Origin: Corynebacterium jeikeium
Lineage (GTDB): Bacteria > Actinomycetota > Actinomycetes > Mycobacteriales > Mycobacteriaceae
DNA: 64,000 nt
Reading direction: 5' to 3'
Assembly (NCBI RefSeq): GCF_000738265.1
Contig: NZ_JFCQ01000020.1
Span: forward strand, 124,001 to 188,000
Positions 45,825-54,357 of this stretch are shown piece after piece (within the stretch, counting starts at the first letter, position 1; the number at the start of each line of letters is the position of its first letter). The position numbers were made by a program, and so were the translations under genes. The notes under the pieces were generated by a model, which was not told where the DNA came from, did no database searches, and saw only the letters and a list, made by a program, of their open reading frames with translations.

Positions 45825-47480
45825 CTATCCCAGCACCCCGTCGACAACGACCTGTGCTTCTTCCAGCACCTGGTCCAGGTGCTCGGCACCGTTGAAGGAC
45901 TCGGCATAGATCTTGTACTTGTCCTCCGTGCCACTCGGGCGGGCAGCGAACCAGGCGTTATCGGTGGTCACCTTCACACCGCCGATGGCCGCGCCATTGC
46001 CCGGCGCCTCGGTCAGAATCGCCTGGATCTTCTCCCCCGCCAGCTCGGTGGCTTCCACGTCGCTGGCGCTGAGCTTCTTCAGCCGCTCCTTCTGTTCACG
46101 GTTCGCCGGCGCATCGATGCGCTTGTACTGCGGCGCCCCGAGCTCCTCGGCTAGCTCCTTGTAACGCTCGGATGGGCTCTTGCCGGTCGTTGCTTTTATT
46201 TCGGACGCCAACAGGTCAGCGATAATGCCGTCCTTATCGGTCGACCAGACCTGCCCGTTGCGACGGAGGAAGGAAGCACCTGCGGATTCTTCTCCGCCAA
46301 AGCCCACGGATCCGTTGACCAGGCCCGGCACGAACCACTTGAACCCGACCGGCACCTCCATCAGGTTGCGCCCCATGCGGGCCACCACGCGGTCGATCAT
46401 GGAGGAGCTCACCAGGGTCTTGCCCACGGCGGCATCCTGCGGCCAGTTCTCGCGGTGGCTAAAGAGGTACTCGATGGCGACGGCAAGGTAGTGGTTCGGG
46501 TTCATCAGGCCTGCATCTGGCGTGACGATTCCGTGCCGGTCGGAATCAGCGTCATTACCAGTGGCTATGTCGTACGAAGCCCCACCGGCGCCGGCGACCG
46601 CATCGACTAGAGAGGCCATCGCGGACGGCGAAGAGCAATCCATGCGGATCTTGCCGTCGGAGTCCAAGGTCATGAAGCCGAAGGCGGGGTCGATCGTCGG
46701 GTTGACGACGGTGAGGTCGAGGCCGTGCACGTCGGCGATGCGCTCCCAGTAGGCGACGGAGGCACCACCCATCGGGTCGGCGCCGATGCGCACGCCCGCG
46801 CTGCGGATGGCCTCGAGGTCGATAACCTCCGGCAGAGCGGCGACGTAGTTGCCCAGGAAATCGTGGTTTTCTACCAACTCGGTCGAGGTGGAGCGCTGCA
46901 CTCCAGCCAGATCCGCATCCAGGTACTCGTTGGCGCGACGGGCGATCCAACTGGTGGCGTCGGTATCCGCAGGGCCACCGGTCGGCGGGTTGTACTTGAA
47001 GCCACCGTCGCGTGGCGGGTTGTGGGAAGGGGTGATGACGATACCGTCGGCGCGGCCCGAGTCAGTACCTTCTGGTCCGCCGGGCAGCTGCTTGTTGTGT
47101 TCCAGGATTGCGAAGCTGATGGACGGGGTGGGAACGAAGCCACGCTCCTGGTCCACCTTGACGGTCACGCGGTTGCCGGCCAGGACCTCAAGTGCGGTGG
47201 CCTCGGCGGGCTCGGACAGTGCGTGCGGGTCGCGGCCGATAAACAGGGGGCCGTTAATGCCCTGTTCACGGCGGTAATCGACGATGGCCTGAGTGGTGGC
47301 CAGAATATGTGCTTCGTTGAAAGCCCCGTCGAAGGCACTGCCACGATGGCCGGAGGTGCCGAAGCTTACGCGCTGGCCCGGATCGTCCAGGTTGGGAACC
47401 TTGGCGGAGTAGGCCTCCAGCAGGGCGGGGATGTCGGTTAGGTCGTCGGGGGTGGCGGGCTGGCCAGCGCGTGGGTGCAT
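45825..47480 (-). CDS. pgm: Phosphoglucomutase (alpha-D-glucose phosphate-specific)
   Basis: 551 residues. Interconverts glucose-1-phosphate and glucose-6-phosphate, linking glycolysis to glycogen, trehalose and cell-wall sugar supply. Motifs: VSFGTSGHRGSAFDGAF near the N-terminus, the phosphoserine loop ITPSHNPPRDGGFKY, the metal-binding DADSDRHGI, and the sugar-specificity GGEESAGASF. Full family length. Divergent from the symporter gene. Confidence 0.95.
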   Translation of the reverse strand: MHPRAGQPATPDDLTDIPALLEAYSAKVPNLDDPGQRVSFGTSGHRGSAFDGAFNEAHILATTQAIVDYRREQGINGPLFIGRDPHALSEPAEATALEVLAGNRVTVKVDQERGFVPTPSISFAILEHNKQLPGGPEGTDSGRADGIVITPSHNPPRDGGFKYNPPTGGPADTDATSWIARRANEYLDADLAGVQRSTSTELVENHDFLGNYVAALPEVIDLEAIRSAGVRIGADPMGGASVAYWERIADVHGLDLTVVNPTIDPAFGFMTLDSDGKIRMDCSSPSAMASLVDAVAGAGGASYDIATGNDADSDRHGIVTPDAGLMNPNHYLAVAIEYLFSHRENWPQDAAVGKTLVSSSMIDRVVARMGRNLMEVPVGFKWFVPGLVNGSVGFGGEESAGASFLRRNGQVWSTDKDGIIADLLASEIKATTGKSPSERYKELAEELGAPQYKRIDAPANREQKERLKKLSASDVEATELAGEKIQAILTEAPGNGAAIGGVKVTTDNAWFAARPSGTEDKYKIYAESFNGAEHLDQVLEEAQVVVDGVLG

Positions 47481-47696
47481 GTTCTTTCCTTCGGTCGGTG
47501 CCTGAAAGGGCTGAAAGCATTTTCTTGCAGCTCACCATTTATCGTGCCCGATTCCGCGGCTTTTTTCAGCGCTCTTGCACCCGTTCAACGCCCCCTTGAC
47601 GACTCTTTAACGCGCGGCTGCGCGGTAGCCAATTTTGCTGAGATTTTTGTGAAAACATTTCACCTCTCCCTACCACCGGCGTACCCTCTGTAGTTC

Positions 47697-49142
47697 ATGC
47701 AAGACGTTTCCTTCGCCGAGTCCCTCCAGAACTATCTGGATAAGATCGACCAGTTTGTCTGGAGCCAGTGGCTACTTATCCCACTGTTGCTGCTCACTGG
47801 CCTGTGGCTGACGTTCCGCCTAGGCGGCGTGCAGTTCCGCAAGCTATTCGTGGCACTGCGGCACGGACTTATCGACCGCGATGACGAAGGTGGCGAAGGC
47901 GACATCACTCAGTACCAGGCGCTCACTACGGCTCTGGCTGCCACCGTCGGCGTGGGCAATATTGTGGGTGTGGCTACTGCAATTTCCGTCGGTGGTCCCG
48001 GCGCGCTGTTTTGGATGTGGGTCACCGGCTTGGTGGGTATGGCCTCGAAGTATTCGGAGGCCTTCTTGGGCGTTCGCTTCCGCGTGGCCGATTCGAAGGG
48101 TCAGGTTTCCGGTGGTCCGCAGCGCTACCTGTCGCTGGGCATTCCGGGCGGTCTGGGCACGTTCCTGGCGTGGTTCTTCACCATCGCGGCCATCATCGCC
48201 TCATTCGGCATCGGAAACCTCACCCAGGGCAACGCTGTGGCCGCGGGTCTAGAGGACACGTTCAACGTCAGCCCCACCGTCACCGGCGCGGTGATGTTCG
48301 TGCTAGTCGGCGCGGTGTTGCTGGGTGGCATCGGCTCGATCGGCAAGGTCACTTCGGCCTTCGTGCCGCTGATGATTCTTATCTATATCGTCGGCGGTTT
48401 CGTCGTGCTGGGGTTGCACGCTAGCGAGATCCCGGAGTCTTTCGGCCTTATCTTTAGTGACGCCTTCACGGGAACCTCTGCCACCGGTGGATTCCTAGGG
48501 TCCGGCATCATGTTGGCTATGCAGATGGGTGTGGCCCGCGGCATCTTCTCAAACGAATCCGGTATGGGTTCGGCCGCAATTGCCGCAGCAGCGGCAAAGA
48601 CCACCCACCCTGTACGCCAGGGATTGGTCTCCATGACTCAGACCTTTATCGACACGATCATTGTGGTGACCATGACTGGCCTGGTGATCATCACCACGGG
48701 TGTGTGGGACACGGGCGAGGACAATGCAGCAAACATGACGGCGCAGGCCTTTAGCAAGGGAATCGGCTCGGAGTGGGGCGGCACCATCGTCTCCCTATCG
48801 ATCGTGTTCTTCGCATTCTCCACGATCCTGGGCTGGTCTTACTACGGCGAGCGCAACGCGGAGCGTGCCTTCGGCCCCTGGGCCTCCCTGCCTTACCGAA
48901 TGCTGTTCACCTGCGTGGTTTTCGTCGGCGCCACGACGGAGATCGGCCTGGCCTGGACCTTCGCAGACATCGCCAACGGGCTGATGGCCTTGCCGAACCT
49001 GGTTGGCCTGCTGATCCTGTCTGGCCTGATCGCTCGGGAAACAAAAGCATACCTGGACTTCGACCCCACCCTTCGGGCGCGCCCCGAGGACGTAGAGAAG
49101 TTCCTCGTCGATACAAAGAACCCGTGGCGCAGTGCACTCTAG
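47697..49142 (+). CDS. Alanine/glycine:cation symporter (AGCS family)
   Basis: 481 residues with about eleven membrane helices. Takes up alanine or glycine with sodium. Family signatures: ALTTALAATVGVGNIVGVAT (sodium-site region), FSNESGMGSAAIAAAAAKT and ILGWSYYGERNAE. No ribosome binding site is visible; a TACCCT hexamer 10 bases before the ATG could be a -10 element for a leaderless mRNA. Confidence 0.93.
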   Translation: MQDVSFAESLQNYLDKIDQFVWSQWLLIPLLLLTGLWLTFRLGGVQFRKLFVALRHGLIDRDDEGGEGDITQYQALTTALAATVGVGNIVGVATAISVGGPGALFWMWVTGLVGMASKYSEAFLGVRFRVADSKGQVSGGPQRYLSLGIPGGLGTFLAWFFTIAAIIASFGIGNLTQGNAVAAGLEDTFNVSPTVTGAVMFVLVGAVLLGGIGSIGKVTSAFVPLMILIYIVGGFVVLGLHASEIPESFGLIFSDAFTGTSATGGFLGSGIMLAMQMGVARGIFSNESGMGSAAIAAAAAKTTHPVRQGLVSMTQTFIDTIIVVTMTGLVIITTGVWDTGEDNAANMTAQAFSKGIGSEWGGTIVSLSIVFFAFSTILGWSYYGERNAERAFGPWASLPYRMLFTCVVFVGATTEIGLAWTFADIANGLMALPNLVGLLILSGLIARETKAYLDFDPTLRARPEDVEKFLVDTKNPWRSAL

Positions 49143-49168
49143 TTGCGGGGCGCCCTAGCTCCAGCGTT

Positions 49169-49531
49169 TTAGTTGGCGCAGGTGAACTCCACAGATAGGG
49201 CGATCGCGCGAGTCGAATCGTCTTCCACCGGGTTTCCTTCGACAACATAAGCGTCACCCTTACGCTTCACCGTGGCCGAGCCAGCGTGGTCGTCGTCGAT
49301 ACCGAAGTCGACTTCCAGCACCTTGCGGCCATCGTCTTCATCCAGCTTGCAACGGACTGGGGAAAGCAGCTTGGGATCTACATCTTTTCCATCAACGGAG
49401 ATGCGCGTGAGCTTGCTGCCCGAGCCCTCCTGTGCGGACGCGACCGCTGCAGCGCCAGCGCGACGAGACATTTGCGAACCAACAATTTCCTTAACAGATC
49501 GTGAATACCTCATCCCTTCCCACGGTATCAA
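49169..49531 (-). CDS. LpqH-like domain protein lacking a signal peptide
   Basis: Up to 120 residues from a TTG; shorter starts at 49513 and 49471 are possible and none has a well-spaced ribosome binding site. The C-terminal 80 residues resemble the mycobacterial 19-kDa antigen (LpqH) pattern: VDGKDVDPKLLSPVRCKLDE, KVLEVDFGIDDD, ATVKRKGDAYVVEGNP and the final SVEFTC, with the two conserved Cys. LpqH is a secreted lipoprotein, but here the N-terminus (SRRAGAAAVASAQEG) has no hydrophobic core or lipobox, so the gene may be truncated. Family match is by eye. Confidence 0.6.
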   Translation of the reverse strand: MIPWEGMRYSRSVKEIVGSQMSRRAGAAAVASAQEGSGSKLTRISVDGKDVDPKLLSPVRCKLDEDDGRKVLEVDFGIDDDHAGSATVKRKGDAYVVEGNPVEDDSTRAIALSVEFTCAN

Positions 49532-49588
49532 AGCTCAAATTCTTCAAATCCCACACAGGTTTTAGTGATCTGAATTACAGTCGCGGGC

Positions 49589-51262
49589 ATGACTTTCGCT
49601 TCACAGCACGGCCTGAACGCTCCCCTTACTCCCCTGCGCTTCCTCCAGCGCTCCGCACAGGTTCACTCCAACAAGGTAGCCGCGGTCGATGGACCGCGAC
49701 GCATCACCTTTGCCGAATTCAACGCCGATGCACAAGCCTTCGCCCACGCACTGATCGCCGACCACGTCGCTGAAGGCGACCGGGTGGGCATCCTCGCCTC
49801 CAATAGCTACGAGGCGCTACTAGCGCAGTTCGCCGTGCCACTGGCACGCGCGGTCACGGTGCCGATCAACACCCGCCTAGCCCCAGCAGAGGTCAACCAC
49901 ATCCTCGACCACGCTTCCATCGACGTGCTTATCGGTGAAAAAGAACTGATCGACCCCATCCTCGATAGTGGCGAGCGCGACCTGCGCCGGGCCGTGTACA
50001 TCGCCGACAAGGAAGGCGTAGAACCCCAGGTTGAAAGGGCAGATACTGACCCGCAGGGGGCGTCACTAGTAAAGACCTTTAGCGCCTACCTGGCAGGGCA
50101 CCGCGACGAAGAGCCACTGCCCTACCGCGTGCGCGATGAGAACGAGACGATCGCGATTAACTACACCTCCGGCACGACGGGCAAGCCCAAGGGTGTGATC
50201 TACACGCACCGCGGCGCGTACCTCAACGCGCTGGGGCAAGCGCACACGCAGCACTTCAACCACGACACGGTGTACCTATGGACGCTGCCGATGTTCCACT
50301 GCTCCGGTTGGTGCACCGGTTGGGCAGCAATGGCCGTCAGCGCAACCCAGGTGGCACTGCGCGCGGTACGGGGCCCGGAGATGTGGGAACTGATCCGCAC
50401 CGAGGGCGTGACCGCCCTCTGCGGCGCACCGGCTGTACTGAACACCCTGGTCGACGACGAAAACAAGCGGCGCGTGACGAACCTCCGAGTAGCCACCGCA
50501 GGCGCACCGCCGAGCCCGACGACCATCACCCGCTGCGAGAACATCGGAGTGGAGGTCACCCACGTGTACGGCCTGACCGAAAGCTATGGGCCTTTCACCG
50601 TCTGCGAAGCGCAGCCCGAATGGGAGGACATGACGGTTCGCCGTCGCGCGGTGCTCAAGGCGCGCCAGGGTGTGGCCTCGATCACCAACGAGGACGTGCG
50701 CGTAATCCAGCCAACTGAAAGCCAGGACGAGGCGCTGGTCGACGTGCCCGCCGACGGCGCAACGTTGGGCGAGATCATCCTGACCGGCAACGGCATTATG
50801 GCCGGTTACTTCAACGACGAAGAGGCCACCGCGCATGCCTTCCGCGGCGGCTGGTTCCACACTGGCGACCTGGGGGTGATGCACCCCAACGGCTATATCC
50901 AGCTGATGGATCGCGCGAAGGACGTGGTGGTTTCCGGCGGCGAGAACATCTCTACGATCGAGGTCGAGCAGGCCGTGATCAGCTACCCTGACGTCTCCGA
51001 CTGCGCGGTGATCGGCGTGCCGGACGAGAAGTGGGGCGAGCGCCCACGCGCCTACGTGGTTCTGCGCCCGGAGGCCCGCGACGCTGATCAGTCCGCCGTG
51101 CAAGAGGCCGTGATCGCCCACTGCCGCGCCCACATCGCCGGTTACAAGGTTCCCCGCGACGTGCGGATTCTGGACGAACTCCCCCGTACCTCCACAGGCA
51201 AGGTCCGCAAGAACGCGCTGCGCGAAGAGGCCTGGGCGGGTCACGAGCAGAAGATTAATTAG
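49589..51262 (+). CDS. AMP-dependent acyl-CoA synthetase (FadD-like)
   Basis: 557 residues. Activates a fatty acid to its CoA ester. P-loop NYTSGTTGKPKGVIYTHRG, then GLTESYGPFTV, WFHTGDLGVMHP, the hinge DVVVSGGENISTIEVE and LPRTSTGKVRKNALREEAWA with the catalytic Lys. Closest in look to medium/long-chain acyl-CoA ligases with a DmdB-type C-terminus. The sequence around Gly-Ala-Ser-Leu-Val-Lys (about residue 156) carries a GGGGGCGTCA motif. A tight gap separates it from the LpqH-like gene on the other strand. Confidence 0.91.
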   Translation: MTFASQHGLNAPLTPLRFLQRSAQVHSNKVAAVDGPRRITFAEFNADAQAFAHALIADHVAEGDRVGILASNSYEALLAQFAVPLARAVTVPINTRLAPAEVNHILDHASIDVLIGEKELIDPILDSGERDLRRAVYIADKEGVEPQVERADTDPQGASLVKTFSAYLAGHRDEEPLPYRVRDENETIAINYTSGTTGKPKGVIYTHRGAYLNALGQAHTQHFNHDTVYLWTLPMFHCSGWCTGWAAMAVSATQVALRAVRGPEMWELIRTEGVTALCGAPAVLNTLVDDENKRRVTNLRVATAGAPPSPTTITRCENIGVEVTHVYGLTESYGPFTVCEAQPEWEDMTVRRRAVLKARQGVASITNEDVRVIQPTESQDEALVDVPADGATLGEIILTGNGIMAGYFNDEEATAHAFRGGWFHTGDLGVMHPNGYIQLMDRAKDVVVSGGENISTIEVEQAVISYPDVSDCAVIGVPDEKWGERPRAYVVLRPEARDADQSAVQEAVIAHCRAHIAGYKVPRDVRILDELPRTSTGKVRKNALREEAWAGHEQKIN

Positions 51263-51349
51263 CCGTTAACCCAGTATTCGCCCGACCTTTCCCTGCCCGC
51301 TGCCTCGAGGCCGGCTGTTCGTCACGCACGCCCTTTACCCTGTGCGCTC

Positions 51350-52918
51350 ATGGGCAGTAAAGGTATTTTTTCTCGACGCCGATTCTTCAAAGCACTAGGC
51401 TTCAGCGCCGGTTCCGCAGCCTTCGTGGTGGGGCCGCTTGCCAATGCGGGTGCTGCTCCAGGCACGGGTGCGGGCAGTTCCGGCCTGGCCGGTAGCGACC
51501 TCGCGGGCAGCGGGCTGACCGGTAGCTCGGCGCTGGGTTCGGCGAGTACGCCGAATATGGCCAGCTCGGCCAGCTACACCCCAAGCAACATCGGTAGCTC
51601 CGAGACCGGTTGGGTGATGGGCCGCAAGGGCTCCGGCCCGAAGGGCAAGTTCCTGGCCGGCGACCTGCAGGTCGTGACTGTCACGGAGGATTCGGTGACG
51701 ATCAGCTGGCTGACGTGGGATGCGAAGGTCAGCATCGCAGAACGCCCCGTGGGCATGCCGACCGAAGGCACGCTGCGCGTATGGCCGGAGGACAACCCGC
51801 AGGATACGAAGATCGTGCGCTCGGAGAAGAACACCTTCTTCCACATCATGACGGTCGAAGGACTGCAGCCCGAGACGACGTATCGTTTCAGCGCTTCCTC
51901 CCACGGTGTCGAAGCCAACGCGACGCACAATTACTTCCAGGAGAACAAGCGGGCGTTCACCACCCTGCCACGTCTTTCCGGTGACCTGCTGCAGACCGTC
52001 ATTGTGGCAAACGACGTGCACATGGGCGAGGCACAGGACGGGCTATGGTTCGACGGGTTCCCGCCACCTGCTGTTCCGAACCCACAGTCCGCGCCCTACC
52101 CGGAGGTGTGCCTAGACGCAGTGATTCAGACCGCCGAGGCTTACGGAGCCACGCACCTGTTTGTCAACGGCGATGTGACCAGCGAAGCCCGCCCGGCCGA
52201 GGTCCGTCGTGCGAAGGAGATGCTGGACAAGTTCTCCGGCACATGGCGCGTGACCCGTGGCAACCACGACCGCCCGCACAAGGCGGACGGTTCCTCTGGA
52301 TACGAGACTGCTACTCCTTATGGCAAGGAGCACTTCGATCCCTTCGGCGATGTCTTCGAACCCCGGCAGCAGGCCTGGATGATGGATCTGGAGCCCGCGG
52401 GCGTGCGCGTGATCGGCATCGATTCCACGGAGCTGGATAAGTCCGGCGGGCGGATCGAGCCACAGCAGTTCCGTCAGATCGAAGGCTTCCTGCGCCGCGA
52501 TCCAAACAAACCGACCGTTCTGATGCTGCACCACCCCATGACGCGCGAAGCCGGCTGGTCGAACGCCGCCGGACCTGCTTTCATCCTGCGCGACCCGGAT
52601 TTGATCCGACTGCAGAAGATGATCCAAGCAGCCCCGGGCGTGAAGCTGGTGCTGGCGGGCCACACCCACCGTGCCCACCGCGATAAGCCGGACGTGGATA
52701 CCCACGCGGTGTTCCTGGAGACTCCGGCGGCGAAGAACTGGCCCACCGGCGCCACGCAGCTGCGCTTTTACTCCGACGGCATTGCCGTGAACTTCCGTCA
52801 CAACATGGGTGAGGAGGCTCTGGACTGGGCCAGCCGTACCCGCTGGACCAACTTCGGTCTGGCGCCGGAGATCCTGCTGGGGCCGACGGACGCGCGCAAC
52901 CTGGTGGTGCGCTACTAA
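51350..52918 (+). CDS. Tat-exported metallophosphoesterase
   Basis: 522 residues. N-terminal twin-arginine signal (SRRRFFKALGFSAGSA, residues 8-23), a Gly/Ser/Ala-rich linker, a fibronectin-III-like N-terminal domain of purple acid phosphatase type (residues about 95-195), then the calcineurin-like domain with metal motifs NDVHMG, NGDVTSE, RGNHDRP, LHHPMT and AGHTHRAH. Predicted to hydrolyse phosphate esters outside the membrane; substrate unknown. GTG/ATG choice is not in doubt. Monocistronic by spacing. Confidence 0.92.
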   Translation: MGSKGIFSRRRFFKALGFSAGSAAFVVGPLANAGAAPGTGAGSSGLAGSDLAGSGLTGSSALGSASTPNMASSASYTPSNIGSSETGWVMGRKGSGPKGKFLAGDLQVVTVTEDSVTISWLTWDAKVSIAERPVGMPTEGTLRVWPEDNPQDTKIVRSEKNTFFHIMTVEGLQPETTYRFSASSHGVEANATHNYFQENKRAFTTLPRLSGDLLQTVIVANDVHMGEAQDGLWFDGFPPPAVPNPQSAPYPEVCLDAVIQTAEAYGATHLFVNGDVTSEARPAEVRRAKEMLDKFSGTWRVTRGNHDRPHKADGSSGYETATPYGKEHFDPFGDVFEPRQQAWMMDLEPAGVRVIGIDSTELDKSGGRIEPQQFRQIEGFLRRDPNKPTVLMLHHPMTREAGWSNAAGPAFILRDPDLIRLQKMIQAAPGVKLVLAGHTHRAHRDKPDVDTHAVFLETPAAKNWPTGATQLRFYSDGIAVNFRHNMGEEALDWASRTRWTNFGLAPEILLGPTDARNLVVRY

Positions 52919-52951
52919 GGCGCCCCAGCGCGGCTGGAGCGCGCGGCTTCG

Positions 52952-54307
52952 CTATAGAACCATCGCCGCGACCCAGCCGGCGATCAGCAGCGGAATATTG
53001 AAGTGCAGGAACGTCGGGATCACGGAATCCCGGATGTGGTCGTGCTGGCCATCCGCGTTCAGGCCCGACGTGGGGCCTAGGGTCGAGTCGGAGGCCGGGG
53101 AGCCGGCGTCACCAAGAGCACCCGCAGTACCCACAATCGCCACAGTGGCGAGTGGCGAGAAGCCCATCGACGCGCACAAAGGCACGTAGATCGTTGCGAC
53201 AATCGGCAGGGTGGAGAAGCTAGAGCCAATGCCCATGGTGACCACCAAGCCGACCAGTAGCATCACCAGGGCGGCGGCGGCCTTGTTGCCCGCGAACAGA
53301 TCGGCGGATGTGTTGACCAGGCTTTCGACCTCGCCGGTAGCCTTCATGACTTCGGCGAAGCCCTGAGCGGTGATCATAATGAAGCCGATCAAGGCCATCA
53401 TGCGCATACCAGCGGTGAAGACATCGTCGGCCTTCTTCCAATCAACTGCGCCGGTACCCATGAAGATCGTCAAGCCAACCAGGGCGCCGATCAGAAGCGA
53501 ATTAGCCTCCATATCCATGGACTGCATAACTACCTGCACGGCGAAGGTCGCGATAATCGCGATGATGGAAACGAAGATCTTGTAGCGGGAGATCTCCTCG
53601 TCCGATGTGGTCCCGGCATCCGTGATCGGGCGATCCTCGTACGTGCGTGGCTTGCGGTACGTAATAAACACCGCCACCAACAGGCCACAGAGCATGCCCA
53701 GCGCCGGGATTCCCATTGCCGACATCACGTTGATGCCGTCAGTGTTCATACCCGCTTTGGAGATGTTAGCCATCAGAATGTCGTTCAGGAAGATCGAACC
53801 GAAGCCCAGCGGAATCCACATGTACGTGGTGATCAGGCCGAACGTCAGGATACAGGTGACCAGGCGGCGGTCCAGCTGCAGCTTATTAAAGACGCTCAAC
53901 AGCGGCGGAATGATCAGCGGAATGAACGCGATGTGCACGGGGATGAGGTTCTGGCTCATCACGGCCATTGCGAGGATGCCCGCCAGCATCAGCCATTTCG
54001 TTGCGGCGACGGCGCGACTCTTTGTTTCTTCGTTTGTGACGCCCAGTCGCCCCAAGATCGAATCTGCCAAAAGCTTGGGCAGTCCTGCGCTGGCTACGGC
54101 CATCGCGAAGGCGCCAAGGAGGGCATAACTCAGTGCAATTTGTGCACCGCCGGAAAGACCTTCTTGGAATGCCACCATCGTGGCATCGAGGCCCAGGCCG
54201 CTAAGGAGACCACCGATAAGAGCTCCGATGAACAGCGCCAACACCACATGCACCCGAAGCAGGGCGAGGGCCAGCATGACGACGACGGCAACGAGGACTG
54301 CGTTCAT
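52952..54307 (-). CDS. Na+/H+ antiporter family (NhaC-like) membrane protein
   Basis: 451 residues with about eleven or twelve membrane helices, including LALALLRVHVVLALFIGALI at the start and VTMGIGSSFSTLPIVATIYV and DAGSPASDSTLGPTSGL near the end. The pattern is that of Pfam Na_H_antiporter / YuiF-type proteins in the ion transporter superfamily; some relatives import amino acids such as histidine. Substrate is therefore uncertain. Single gene, convergent with the phosphoesterase gene. Confidence 0.85.
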   Translation of the reverse strand: MNAVLVAVVVMLALALLRVHVVLALFIGALIGGLLSGLGLDATMVAFQEGLSGGAQIALSYALLGAFAMAVASAGLPKLLADSILGRLGVTNEETKSRAVAATKWLMLAGILAMAVMSQNLIPVHIAFIPLIIPPLLSVFNKLQLDRRLVTCILTFGLITTYMWIPLGFGSIFLNDILMANISKAGMNTDGINVMSAMGIPALGMLCGLLVAVFITYRKPRTYEDRPITDAGTTSDEEISRYKIFVSIIAIIATFAVQVVMQSMDMEANSLLIGALVGLTIFMGTGAVDWKKADDVFTAGMRMMALIGFIMITAQGFAEVMKATGEVESLVNTSADLFAGNKAAAALVMLLVGLVVTMGIGSSFSTLPIVATIYVPLCASMGFSPLATVAIVGTAGALGDAGSPASDSTLGPTSGLNADGQHDHIRDSVIPTFLHFNIPLLIAGWVAAMVL

Positions 54308-54357
54308 GCACCTTAGAGTAGTGTGAGGGGCCAGACAATAGGAAATCCCAACAGTAG

